Shown here: positions 11,820-23,599 of the stretch, in pieces
Numbering within the stretch: the first letter of the stretch is position 1
Layout of the letters: each line of letters opens with the position of its first letter
Assembly: GCA_964017195.1 (NCBI GenBank)
Contig: OZ024889.1
Location: 59,419,858-59,483,857, forward strand
Source of the DNA: Siderastrea radians
Lineage: Eukaryota > Cnidaria > Anthozoa > Scleractinia > Rhizangiidae
DNA length: 64,000 bases
Reading direction: 5' to 3'
Made by a program: the position numbers and the translations under genes
The notes under the pieces: generated by a model
The model's database searches: none
Told to the model about the DNA's origin: nothing
What the model saw: the letters and a program-made list of their open reading frames with translations, nothing else

Positions 11820-12780
11820 TCAGACAAATGTACTGTTCATATATATTGGTGCGAAGAAAATGGATTTTTTGTGGGCAATTACACGTTATTGTACAATGTT
11901 TACTGCACATAAAAAGTTTAAGAAAGATGGTTCTATGCGTCGTATTTGCGGCGATAAACAAAGGCAGAGTAAAAACCGTCATTACCGTCTATGCTTTGGT
12001 TGTAAATAAAGTGTGAAAGTGAAATATGCTTTAGCGCAAAGATGACCAAAGTCGAACAAATGTACTATTTACTTCATATTTGCAACCCAAGAAAATACAG
12101 TTTTGAGGGGCAAATACACGTTATTGCACAATGTTTGCTACAGGTGAAAAGTTTGACAAAGATGGTTCTGTGCACACATTTGCGAGGATAAGCAAAGGTA
12201 GAGCAAAATTGTCATTACCGTCTTTGCTTTGGTTGCAAATAAAATGTGAAAGTGAATTATGCTTTAGCGCAAAAATGACCAAAGTCGAACAAATGCACTA
12301 TTTACTTCATATTTGCAACCCAAGAAAATACAGTTTTGAGGGGCAAATACACGTTATTGCACAATGTTTACTACAGGTGAAAAGTCTGACAAAGATGGTT
12401 TGTGCACACATTTGCGAGGATAAGCAAAGGTGGAGCAAAAACCGTCATTACAGTCTTTGCTTTGGTTGCAATTAAAGTGCAAATATGAAATATGCTTTAG
12501 GAGTAAAACGACCAAAGTCGAGCAAATTTACTATTTACTTCGTATTTGAAACGAATTTGCTACTCGTGCAAATCCGTTTTTGTGAGGGCAAATATTCAGC
12601 TTTGCAGCATCTTTAGTACGCGTGGAAATGTGTGACAAATCTGTTTTTGAACATCGCATTTGCCTAGCGGAGCAAATAAAAAGCAAATACGGCCATTACC
12701 GTTTTTACTTGATGTGTAAATATGATGTAAATACAAAATTTTATTTGAAGCAAATTTGACCACAGTAACGCAAATCCGGT
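11820..12780. repeat. 235-bp tandem repeat, about four copies
   Basis: Units begin near 11822, 12056, 12291 and 12526. Shared blocks are ATACACGTTATTG(C/T)ACAATGTT, then ACAAAGATGGTT, then GTCATTACCGTCT and GACCAAAGTCGA. Copies 2 and 3 are closest; copy 4 is strongly diverged. Open frames inside shift between copies, which argues against coding. Confidence 0.82.
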
Positions 12781-14010
12781 CTTTACTTCATATTTGCTGC
12801 TGTTTTGTCACCCATGTAAATCTATTTTTTCGTCCAGTGGGTATTGCAATGGAAACCTTGGACCGGCTCTCTTGTGCTAAACCGCATTTTGTGTTCATTT
12901 GGTCAATCATACGGTCATAACGAAGTAAATTCATAATTGCAGCCGATAAATTTACATTCCTGTTTTGATCCAGAAAAGGCTTCAAAAAGCCTTAGTAAGT
13001 CCAAGGCTCGAAATGTTAGCGTAAATGCTCGAATTAGCGCCCCGAGCGCTTATTTAATTCTCTTTGATTTTCTTATCGAGGCGAGAGGGGAACGCTAAAT
13101 TCAAAGGGAGGCGTCTATTTCGTTTAACATTTAGAAAAAAAAAGCAAAACTGGAACGTATCTTTTAATAGAAACACACATCTGTGTGTGTGGTACATATT
13201 TACACTTTGCTTTTAACGTTCTGTTGCATTGTCACTACATTCCAGTAATCTCAATTTCTATATCGCCAACATAAAGGGCCTATGCAATCACAGCGTTGCT
13301 TCCCTCGAGAAATGAGAAGAAAACCTGTGCGACTGCGACATCTGTACTGTTATGCTATATTCATACAAATTATATGTACCGTATACCGTATGCCCAGCAA
13401 TTGGTTCTGTCTTGGGGGAAGGAGTGAGGGCGCTGGGCGCTAATTCGAAGGGTGGGAGGCGCTTATTTGAAGCTGGGCGCTAATTCGAGCGTTTACGATA
13501 TGCGTCATTTTTCAGTTGCTGACATTCGTACATGTCCTCCTTATGAGAAAAATACTATATTCTGTCGTTGACCAATTATTAATTTCATCCGTGTAATGTT
13601 TAAAATCCCACTGAAAATTAAGCGGTCCTGTAGCCAGTTTACTAAAAGCATTTTATTTTTGATGGACTAACAAACTCTTTCTAGGTCCCCTAAAACCTGT
13701 GCATTGTGGATGGAATGCAATAACTTAGCCATGTCCCCAAGAAAACCAAGGTCAAAACATAAGCCCGTTCGTCCCCACGCGTGACCTTCAACCCCCATAT
13801 CGTGACCTTGAATACCCTACTACGATGTAACTTTTTCAGAACAAAGCGCGGGCCTCGGCTGGGCCCGTCTTATGAACACGATCGAAGTACAGCACGGTAG
13901 AGGAGGAAGGGACACAAGATGGCTGTATTGACACGGTTAAGTACCAATACGCACAATACGCACACAATCCATTTAAGAACTCTGAACCCACCATTGAACC
14001 TTTTTTTTAG
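12781..14010. other. Upstream flank or intron of the GH116 gene
   Basis: No exon seen. The exon that should precede 14011 must end one base into a Gly codon. I found no candidate in this stretch, so it lies further upstream or is missed. An ATG at 13919 (MAVLTR) is followed by GTTAAGT, but its phase does not fit the exon at 14011. Confidence 0.4.
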
Positions 14011-15481
14011 GAACAGGATCGTTTGAGCTCCGTGCAGATGGCTCTATCCACGAATGGACAATTGAGAACCAGTCTCCCGCAGGCTCAGCCAAACTGAACT
14101 ACGCAGCTTTGGATCTAGCTGTGTTCAGTGTCCGTGTGCAGATTGGGACCTTAAGCATAGCAAAACTACTCCGCACCCATCCTCCCAAGAGATATCCAGG
14201 TAGGTAGGATATATGTGAATCCAGGTTTCTCACTATGTAACAACTCAAACATTCCTGTTGGTTCTTGATTTGCTGATGCAAGCAGGAATTTCGTCTTCTG
14301 GTTCAAACGTCCATCTTTGTTAAGGCGTGTTAGTTAAGTAAGAAGCCCGTCGACGTTCGATCTTAGGATCGTTATTTCCTTGGACGAGGAACTTTGCTTT
14401 ATATTTTCTCTCTCCATCCGCGTCTATAAATGTTTACCGATAAAACATAAAGCAAACCCTGAAGATGCTGGGGGTAAACATGCTATGGACTAGCACTCCT
14501 TCCATGCTATAGAACGTTCGACTTCACTCACAACAATCAAGGAACTTCCTTTAAGTTTTAGTTTGAAGTGGCGAATGTGTTACTCTGCGGTAAATAGAAG
14601 AGGTTATCAGGTTAACTGTCAAAGTCAACCGTGCGTGCTTTGAAGGCAATTTTGACACTTAGTATCTTTTTACAGGCGTTGACTCGATGGGTTACTCTGG
14701 TTCATACCCGGTCTCCAAGTTTACCATAGCCGACAAGCTATTTGGTGACGTCAAACTCGACCTTTTTGCCTTCTCGGCCTTGAAACCACGTGATTCCAAA
14801 ACCTCAACCACTCCAGCCATCGCTTTTACGTTACGCGTGAAAAATCCAACCAGAAAATTCGTACAAATTTCATTTATGCTTAACTTACCACTGGGCAGTC
14901 AGCCTGACACAGCACGACTTGGGAAGGCATATAAAAGCTTTAAAAGTCCGAATGTCACTCAGTGTGCAGAAGCCTGTATTGGTGACCAAAAATGCATGTC
15001 ATGGCAAATGGAAAGACGCAACAAAACATGCCTGTTGTTCAGTCAAGTCCCTCCTCATGCCTGGCATCCGGGGTCTACTTCTGGACAAAAGGGCACATGG
15101 ACAGCTCATGACTCAATGCTGACGCTCAACAGGCCTGGGAACTACCCTCAAAGTGGCAACACCACAATTGCGAGTGACAAGGAAGCCAGTTCTTCTTTCA
15201 TGGTCAGCGATACTTTTGAAGAAATTTGGAAGCAATTTGACGAATATGGTTACCTGCTTTCATCGTCGAAATCATTTGGAAATGGTTTTCATGGCGCTGC
15301 GGCTGTCAATCGTACCGTGGGGCCTGGAGAAGAAAAAGCGCTGACACTGGTTTCAGGCTGGTTTTATCCCAATAGAGATTTCACAGGTATGCGCCAGTTT
15401 TTGCAGTTAATTCTTTGCAAGTTGTGTGACAATTTCATTGCTTCATAAATTGCTTAGTCGACCAATTACGCGCTTCTCTAC

Positions 15482-15535
<54 letters not shown>

Positions 15536-18500
15536 CACTTTTCTTTATTCAGCGGAGAATGTTGGTAATTTCTATAGTAACCTCTTCAAATCCAGCGAAG
15601 ACGCGGCTTTGTACTTAACACGTGACCTGATCTCAGCTGTGCAATCCATTTCCTCGTGGCATGCCTCAATGTTATTCGACAGCAAGAGTGACTCGGTCCA
15701 GACCCTCCCGGTGTGGTTACAGGATGTCCTGGTAAATGGGTTAAGTTTCTGGCGCAGTGGGCTTTACCTTCGTGACGGGCGGTGGCGTCAGTTTGAGGCT
15801 CTAGACTGCATCGATATTGATTCCGTTCATAATGACTTTCAGCGAGAGATTCCTTATGTTTTGTTTTACCCTGACCTGGTTGAGAATGTGATGCAAGCCT
15901 GGGCCAAATACCAGAGTCAAGATGGCCATATTCTGGAAACGCTGGCTACGGGCTGTATTTCCCCCACAAGTAAACTTGACAGGTGTGTATGATCCTGAAC
16001 AAGGCTATTAATACTGCAAGTCGCTGAAGTATGATCGTCCGGGTGAGTGTAGTCCTGAGAAGGACTGTTTGAGATGACATTGACTAAATTTTCGACAACC
16101 TGAGCGAAAGTCATCATCAGAATCAAGTTAATTGTGAATCGTCAGCAGATGTTATGTCTCTGGTTGTTCACCTGACTGGTGGACGAAGTCACGATGTTAG
16201 ATATGGTATCGGTCATCCAGCCAGGTGAACAACCAGGCTGTAGACTATTGACGATTCACAATTCACTTGACTCTGATGATGACTTAGCTTCCGCTCAGGT
16301 CAGGTCGAAACGACAGTCAATGTCATCTCAAACAGTTCTCCTCAAGGCTACACTCGCCCGGACGATCATATCTTCCCGACTTATGATATGACTTCTGGGT
16401 TCAAACCATTTACAGTTTACCTCATAACATGAAATTTACGCGACACTTTAATTTCGCGATTTTCGTGATTTAAAAAAAATCGCGAAATTAAAGTGTCGCG
16501 AACATAAGAAGAAGGGAAATTAAGTGACCGTCATTATTTCCATAATTAAAGAAAGGATGAATTTATTACCAAAAAACGTTTGCAAAAGGAAGTTTTAAAC
16601 TATACTGAGGCAATTTCTTGGTCCTCATCATCACTGCTGCCTTCCATGTCCACTTCAAACAACACTTTTTGGTGCAGTCATCAAACTGTCGGTTCACTGG
16701 CTCCTTCTTCATACTTCGAATTTCTGTCCATTTCTCCTCACTCCAGGTTCATATTTTGAAAGGATCGGACGGAAAGCGGGAATAAAAGACGCGGTAACTG
16801 GGGACGAAGAATTGCCGCCTGTTGATCCATACCAAGACATTTATTTACACAAATGACTCATCAGACTTAAATAGTACGAGAAGTTAAATGGCATCATTTT
16901 TCTTCAGAGTCCTTTAGCACGTTCCATGAGAAGGATAATAATAATTATTAAAAACTGGATTAGGTATATTGGATTTCTAGCATTTTGATTGGCTGAACGG
17001 AGCTAGGCTATCAGCTCATATACCTGCTGCGACCAAATATGGTCAATGAACACTCAACAACAAAGTGAGCTGAAAGTTTTTTCCTCACGAGCAACCCGAC
17101 GAGAAAAATGGACGATCACTTGGCAGCGAATTTAAATTTAGCACAAAATTCCAACATCGTCACCAACAAGCATCACCAACAGCGTCGTCTAACACAAGTC
17201 AAAATTGTTGAAGAAACTGTGCAGAAATAGAAATTTAAGCATAAAGCGTTGTGTTTACAATTAATTTCTTTCATCGATCGTCACGTCGATCATTGAAATT
17301 GAACAAACGGTAGGTTTTATCAGGAAGGCTTTCCACTTCAAAATATCAAGACAAGACATAAAATAAAACACAATGAAATGGGGCAGGAGCATTTTAATAA
17401 AACTATCACACATTCATGGCAAGTCGGTGCGAAAATCATGAATCAGTCTAAACAAGTACTAAAAAAATACAGCTGCAAACTACCAAGAAGGAAGGAAGGG
17501 CGAGATTTTTTTGGGCTTTACACACGCAAAATTGACACTGGTTTACCTGCACTCGTTGTAGCTCTGTGTTCCAACAGGTCCAAATGCTCAGATAGAAATC
17601 GGATGCCATGTAAACGGAGCTGAATCGCTTTTCCAGTTGTTTGAATGTTGTTTTTACCATTCCGTCCGCAATCTCTAAACCGAGAACAACTGCATTTTGC
17701 GCTTTGCGTTTAACAAACTATGATGGTGAATTCTAATGTTCCTCGCTACAGTAATCTTGCTTCTGAGCTGCATAGAAATTACCTCTTCAAGTTCAAATTT
17801 GTTCTGTCTTCAGTTCGATCAAACACGCACATGATAGCTCCGTTGTGCGAACAGATTACAAACTTGTTCAGTTTCAACTCCAGCAGTTAATGTGGTGAAA
17901 CTGTTCAGCTTCAATCCGCTTTAAACGAGATTACAACAATGTCTCAGGAAAAATCAAACATGTACCATATTTCAGAGCCAATAATTAGAAGATTTTTCTC
18001 CAAAACTTGTGCTACTTTGTTCACTTTCGAGCACTTTTCATTGATTCATTCAGCTTTGCAATGAAACGCTGCAACACTTCGCAAGGTTTTGGCGCCTTTT
18101 TCGTTCAGTCATGTGATCGATTCTTGTTCCGTTTAAATTTCTTTTCTCATTTTTCCCGTTCTTTCTTCATTTTTTTTAAAACAGTGGTTAAGTTTTTAAT
18201 AAAACAATTATTCTACTCGGGCTTGCTGGATATCAAATGATTGTAACCAACTCGGCTATCTATCATTCGATATCCAGCGCGCCCTCGTAGAATAATTGTT
18301 AAATATCCGCTCAAGACCAAGTAGAACGTGACAAGTATATTAAACATGGACAGCTTCTGAGAACTGTTTTGTTGTTACTGTTGACGTAATAAGGTCGTGT
18401 TTTTGTTAGTGTTGATGTTTTTTTAATAAAGTCGTTTTACCTAACTTCAATGTCAAGGAAATAATCAAACTTGTAACGTCGGTAAAATCGCGAAATTTGA

Positions 18501-19455
18501 GTGATTTTAGATACAACATTTTCCCAAAATCGCGAGATATACGACCTCCGAAATTGCGAAATAAACGTGTCGCGAGAATTTCATGTAATAAGGAAGTGGA
18601 GAGGCAGTTACTACTCAAGCCTCCAAATTCAAGTAAAATGTTTTCCACCACTCTTGCAAAATTTCAAATTAGTAAATGTTTATTTCCCAATTAGTAATTT
18701 TTGCAGGCTCTTTTGATGGCCTCTCCAGTTGCTTTATAACTGCCACTGTATCATTTTCTTCACAGTGCCCCGCCGATTCAACGCATCATGGGTGACGTCA
18801 CTACGGTCTTCGTAATCGAAACTTTCCACATTTACCTGTGGACCAATAACAGCCAATTCCTGAAAGACATGTGGCCGCACGTTGTCAAAGCAGTCGACTG
18901 GTTGATTGACGATGGCACGAAAGGAACTGGCTTGCCTTACAGACAACAGTGCACGTATGATATAATACGTCTAGACATCTACGATCACACTACCTTCAAC
19001 AGTTTTATGTATGTATTAGCTCTGCGCGCGGCCCAAGAGCTGTGTAAGATTATGAATGACTCAGCTTTGCTGAAGGAAGTTAACATTGCCAAAGATTATG
19101 CCAGTTATAGAATCTTCAAAGAATTGTGGAGCGAAGAAGACGGTTACTATCACGCTTGGTGGGATGAACAAAAAGGTTCGCCGTCGTGGCTTATGAGTGA
19201 TTCACTATATGCACAGGTGTGGGCCTACACTCTCGGCTTAGGACACCTCGACGATCCTAGCAGGTGAGGACCTGTCATTACTTTTTTATGACAAATTGAT
19301 GTTTTGCTAGTGTGCTTTTCGGGCCAGAAAATGGCAAATAAAGATGATGAAAGTCAAATTGGATAAATATACCCAAACAAACACCATAAAACTAACAACC
19401 CTTCATTAACGGTAAGAAAAAAAATAAATACCCCTCTCCCTCCCCCCTCTCCCAC

Positions 19456-19550
<95 letters not shown>

Positions 19551-20658
19551 TTTTTGCTTGGAAAATTTGTTTATACAGACACATACAGCTATTTTTTCCC
19601 CGATCCTTACCCAATAAAAACACATGCTTAAACATACATAAAAAACATACAATTTATTCAACAAGCTGTTGTTGCCCGGTCTAGGTTAAAATCACATCTA
19701 ACGAAGGAACTTGAAATCAACGACACCCCGTACGGTTTACGAGTGATGGCCACTGAGCACCCGACAAACAAGAGCGTGGGCTCATGTCCTAAGGATATCA
19801 GCACCGCTAAGCTAAACCAACTGGTGGGGCTGCATGAGTCCATCTGGATGGGGGGCAGTCCTGATTGGACAGCTCTGCAGATTCATTTAGGTAAGCTGTC
19901 ACCCTACTGAAAGGCAATCGAGGGATTTATTTTACGATATTGAAACCCTTCAAAAAAATAAAAAAAACTCAGAATTAGTTTAAACTTGAAAATAGGGAAA
20001 AACCATTTCATAGAACACACAATTTGAGGGTGGCGATGGTTGCAATTGTTGAGACGTTTTAATATCTTTTTTGGCAAATGCACCAAAAATCATGCTGCGA
20101 GTCCAGTCGTGTTTTGCAAAACCCTCTTTATCCAAGTGGTAGTGTTCAAAACGGACGTAACACTTAAACTCTCGATTCTCTGATCTGATACTTATTTCAG
20201 GTTTCGACCCTCAAAACGCCTTACGGCAAGCTGAGAAAGCTATTGATCACGTGCGTTCTAGCCTCAACGATGAATGGAACTTCCACGGACTCTACTCTGG
20301 AGCTGGGTACGGACTTGATGGTCTCCCGTGGTGCACTTCGCACTACGCCTTTCACATGGTATTGTGGCACATCCCTTTTGCTCTCTCGGGCCAATCCTAC
20401 TCGGCACCAAATGCTACCCTTTCATTTAATCCCAAATTTATTTGCCCATATAAAGTTCCTTTTTATACACCTTTTGCCATAGGGACTTTACAATGCGCCC
20501 TGACCCGTAAAAACGATCGAGAGTCAAAGAAATTTGAAATTTTGTCCACCTCAGGAGAAATATTCCTGAAGAGATTGGAGGTCAGCGGTAACCGGTATCC
20601 CAGCGCGATCACCCTCAAACAAGGCAAATTGGTCACGTGGGTGTCACATAAACTGTGA
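14011..20658 (+). CDS. GH116 glycosidase (glucosylceramidase-like) with PAN-like insert
   Basis: Six exons join in frame: 14011-14199, 14676-15386, 15553-15982, 18766-19263, 19685-19890, 20201-20658 (TGA); about 830 residues, 5' end missing. Residues 1-300 are the GH116 N-terminal beta-sandwich ([17 protein letters not shown], ending [10 protein letters not shown]). Inside it a Cys-x3-Cys-x5-Cys-x11-Cys block (about 14921-15100) looks like a short PAN/apple domain. The alpha-barrel follows, with [44 protein letters not shown] and HESIWMGG. By analogy with GBA2 and bacterial GH116, the Glu at 15795 should be the nucleophile and the Asp at 18959 the acid/base; both are present. Family members cleave beta-glucosides such as glucosylceramide; the actual substrate here is unknown. 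Disulfide-type cysteines and N-x-S/T sites hint at a luminal or secreted protein. The last ~80 residues diverge. Confidence 0.92.
15484..15535. repeat. (TTGA)n microsatellite in GH116 intron 2
   Basis: About 13 tandem TTGA units, ending roughly 17 bp before the acceptor of exon 3. Confidence 0.92.
16017..16384. mobile_element. Foldback MITE in GH116 intron 3
   Basis: Arms of about 160 bp are reverse complements: left AAGTCG...TATGATCGTCCGGGTGAGTG, right CACTCGCCCGGACGATCATA...CGACTT. The arms differ by scattered substitutions. No coding capacity. I associate this design with repeats abundant in cnidarian genomes. Confidence 0.82.
16427..18586. mobile_element. 2.2-kb TIR element in GH116 intron 3
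   Basis: The ends match as inverted repeats: left ACATGAAATTTACGCGACAC, right in reverse complement ACATGAAATTCTCGCGACAC. A TA may flank both ends as target duplication, but this is ambiguous. No transposase frame is visible, so the element is non-autonomous or decayed. Its part at about 17790-18125 recurs in inverted orientation at about 31733-32075. A second inner inverted pair at 18204-18298 (AACAATTATTCTAC and GGATATC) suggests nesting. Confidence 0.65.
16440..16501. repeat. Perfect 26-bp hairpin
   Basis: CGCGACACTTTAATTTCGCG and its exact reverse complement flank a short loop containing CGTGATTT. It sits at the left terminus of the surrounding TIR element. Confidence 0.88.
19450..19547. 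repeat. Poly-C and (CT)n microsatellite in GH116 intron 4
   Basis: A C-run is followed by about 40 CT dinucleotides. Confidence 0.95.
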
Positions 20659-21002
20659 TTATAAGAAGACTCCGACAATTTTCAGTTTTGTCAAAAAGAT
20701 CGTGGATCAAAAATGATCACATCAAGTTGCAAAGAGTAATTTTGTTTATTAAATGTATTTTTAAGGTCTTCTTTAATAACAAGAAATATCGTGTAATCAT
20801 GATACAATCACTCTGCACTAACACGATCTAAGAGATTCGTAGTAATTGTAGATGGGGGGAATGGGCGCGAGATAGTTTTTAATTTTTTAAAGGTTCTGTT
20901 TGTTTTCAATTGTATGTAATGGTTCTTTGAAGGAAAAAAAGTTGACAGTTTCTAAAGTTAAAATGTAAAATTTTAAAAAGAAAGAATGCAATAAACAGTA
21001 TT

Positions 21003-21137
21003 TTAAGCAGTTACTCCGTCCTTTGAAACTTCATACGGTTCTGGAACGTCTATTACTCCGCTCTGAGTGATCTCGACTCTTTGTAGTGGTCTGTCTTCCC
21101 TGTTCGTTTGAACGCCTTCAATCTTTTTTACTACATC
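21003..21137 (-). CDS. Cyclophilin-type PPIase, last coding exon
   Basis: Reading the minus strand, an acceptor (TTTCTCACAG) at 21138 opens DVVKKIEGVQTNREDRPLQR, then VEITQSGVIDVPEPYEVSKD and GVTA before TAA at 21005-21003. This matches the C-terminal end of cyclophilins of the PPIB/PPIA type, where DVV(R/K)K(V/I)E...T..RD.PL..V.I...G.I.V forms the last strand and helix. These proteins catalyse cis-trans isomerisation of prolyl bonds. The active-site exons should lie at higher coordinates, but I saw none before the next 6 kb. The upstream intron would have to span the satellite array, or the exon is a stranded remnant. It lies tail-to-tail with the GH116 gene, 345 bp from its stop. An AATAAA on this strand lies near 20750. 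Confidence 0.88.
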   Translation of the reverse strand, partial: DVVKKIEGVQTNREDRPLQRVEITQSGVIDVPEPYEVSKDGVTA

Positions 21138-21276
21138 CTGTGAGAAAGAAGCACTGTATTGCATGAGGGCCGCCTGTCCCTTATGTGAACAAACCTTTAA
21201 GGTTAAGAGGAGGACGTGGCTTAACTTATTTCATTCTCTATCCCCAAACCAACCTCTCCTATCTCATGAAAACCAG

Positions 21277-23053
21277 GTCTGTAACGGACCGTGAGACTAT
21301 GGTTTCGGTCCGTAGAGTTTTGTACGGACCATGAAACCCATCTACGGAATGTAGAGAGGGGTCGACGGACCGTACAGTTTGTACGGACCGTGAACTTCAG
21401 ATACGGTCCGTATAAAGAGTCATGAAGAGTTCACGGTCCGTGAATTGCATCTCATTAGTGGGACTTAGAATATTTCATTCCCGTTTTGAGAGGGAGATAT
21501 CTTTGTTACGGACCGTACAGTTCGTACGGACCGTGAACTTCAGATACGGTCCGTATAGAAGAGTTCACGGTCCGTAAATTGCATCTCATTAGTGGGACTT
21601 AAGAATATTTCATTCTGGTTGTGAGTGGGAGATATCTTTTTACGGACCGCACAGTTTGTAGGGACCGTGAACTTCAGATACGGTCCGTATAGATGAGTTC
21701 ACGGTCCGTAAATTGCATCTCATTAGTAGCACTTAGAGTCTTTCACTCTGGTTGTGAGTGGGAGATATCTTTGTTACGGACCGTACAGTTCGTACGGACC
21801 GTGAACTTCAGATACGGTCCGTATAGAAGAGTTCACGGTCCGTAAATTGCATCTCATTAGTGGGACTTAGAGTATTTCATTCCCGTTTTGAGAGGGAGAT
21901 ATCTTTGTTACGGACCGTACAGTTCGTACCGACCGTGAACTTCAGATACGGTCCGTATAGAAGAGTTCACGGTCCGTAAATTGCATCTCATTAGTGGGAC
22001 TTAAGAATATTTCATTCTGGTTGTGAGTGGGAGATATCTTTTTACGGACCGCACAGTTTGTAGGGACCGTGAACTTCAGATACGGTCCGTATAGATGAGT
22101 TCACGGTCCGTAAATTGCATCTCATTAGTGGCACTTAGAGTCTTTCACTCTGGTTGTGAGTGGGAGATATCTTTTTACGGACCGTACAGTACGCACGGAC
22201 CGTGAACTTTAGATACGGTCCGTATAGAAGAGTTCACGGTCCGTAAATTGCATCTCATTAGTGGGACTTAGAGTATTTCATTCCCATTTTGAGAGGGAGA
22301 TATCTTTGTTACGGACCGTACAGTTCGTACGGACCGTGAACTTCAGATACGGTCCGTATAGAAGAGTTCACGGTCCGTAAATTGCATCTCATTAATGAGA
22401 CAGAATATTTCATTCCCGTTGTGAGAGGGAAATATCCTTGTTACGGACCGTACAGTTCGAACGGACCGCGGTGAACTTCAGATACGGTCCGTATAGAAGA
22501 GTTCACGGTCCGTACATTGCATCTCATTAGTGGCACTTAAGAGTATTTCATTCTAGTTGTGAGTGGGAGATATCTTTGTTACGGACCGTACAGTTTGTAC
22601 GGACCGTGAACTTCAGATACGGTCTGTATAGAAGAGTTCACGATCCGTAAATTGCATCTCATTAATGGGACTTAGAATACTTCATTCCCGTTGTGAGAGG
22701 GAGATATCCTTGTTACGGACCGTACAGTTCGAACGGACCGTGAACTTCAGATACGGTCCGTATAGAAGAGTTCACGGTCCGTACATTGCATCTCATTAGT
22801 GGCACTTAAGAGTATTTCATTCTAGTTGTGAGTGGGAGATATCTTTGTTACGGACCGTACAGTTTGTACGGACCGTGAACTTCAGATACGGTCTGTATAG
22901 AAGAGTTCACGATCCGTAAATTGCATCTCATTAATGGGACTTAGAATACTTCATTCCCGTTGTGAGAGGGAGATATCCTTGTTACGGACCGTACAGTTCG
23001 AACGGACCGTGAACTTCAGATACGGTCCGTATAGAAGAGTTCATGGTCCGTAA
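21277..23053. repeat. Satellite, ~134-bp monomer with ACGGACCGT boxes
   Basis: About 12 monomers plus a degenerate first part. Each monomer holds two ACGGACCGT boxes, then two ACGGTCCGT boxes (the reverse complement), then TTGCATCTCATTA and GGGAGATATC. Box 2 with its flank (TACGGACCGTGAACT) is the exact reverse complement of box 4 with its flank, giving a 15-bp stem. Monomer variants recur in order: the stretch from 21473 repeats at 21877 as a ~404-bp trimer, and a ~272-bp dimer repeats between 22440 and 23000. This is higher-order repeat structure. Confidence 0.95.
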
Positions 23054-23599
23054 ATATCGGTTCGTAGATGTAAAAGTGGTCGTTTGTGGAACACATATTC
23101 GTTGCTAAGCCTGAAAATAACTTGTCTCGCTCGATGGTGCGCACTTTAATGTAGCACTTTAATGTCTTTAATGTAGTGTCTGGGGATGAATATGAATACA
23201 CGTGAAAGCAATATTCTTTATGAATTGTCCCGTGCAGCATTGTAGTCGACATTTCATAAATAGTGCGATTGATCGTTTCCTATGCAGCTGGTTTATTGTC
23301 GCCACGCAAGGCTCCTGCAGATATAAAAATGGCTGTGTAGAGGACTAGCGGGACTACGCGATTGAAGGCAGAATTCGCATGAAACATTTTGTATTGTTTG
23401 TGTGCGGCAGGGCTTTATCGAGTTGAAAGTGTGGAACGAAGGCGGAATACTACATTTACAATCGATCGATCGTTCGTGTTTAAACAGATCGTAATGGAAG
23501 GGAGCCGATACGCATGAAAATAATTCCTATTCATCGATCGTTTGCGGTCGGTTGGTTGCCTGAATTGATAGTATGAATATTTGTTTGATAGATCTTGAC
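23054..23599. other. Unique-looking spacer between two repeat arrays
   Basis: No exon or repeat recognised, apart from overlapping CGAT tetramers near 23460-23475. Confidence 0.35.

Noticed and set aside
13919..13942. Start-codon context (MAVLTR) before a GT site as first exon of the GH116 gene
   Set aside because: Splicing to 14011 gives the wrong phase and a stop after a few codons.
19354..19664. Minus-strand frames with long Arg-Glu runs
   Set aside because: They are translations of the (CT)n microsatellite in GH116 intron 4.
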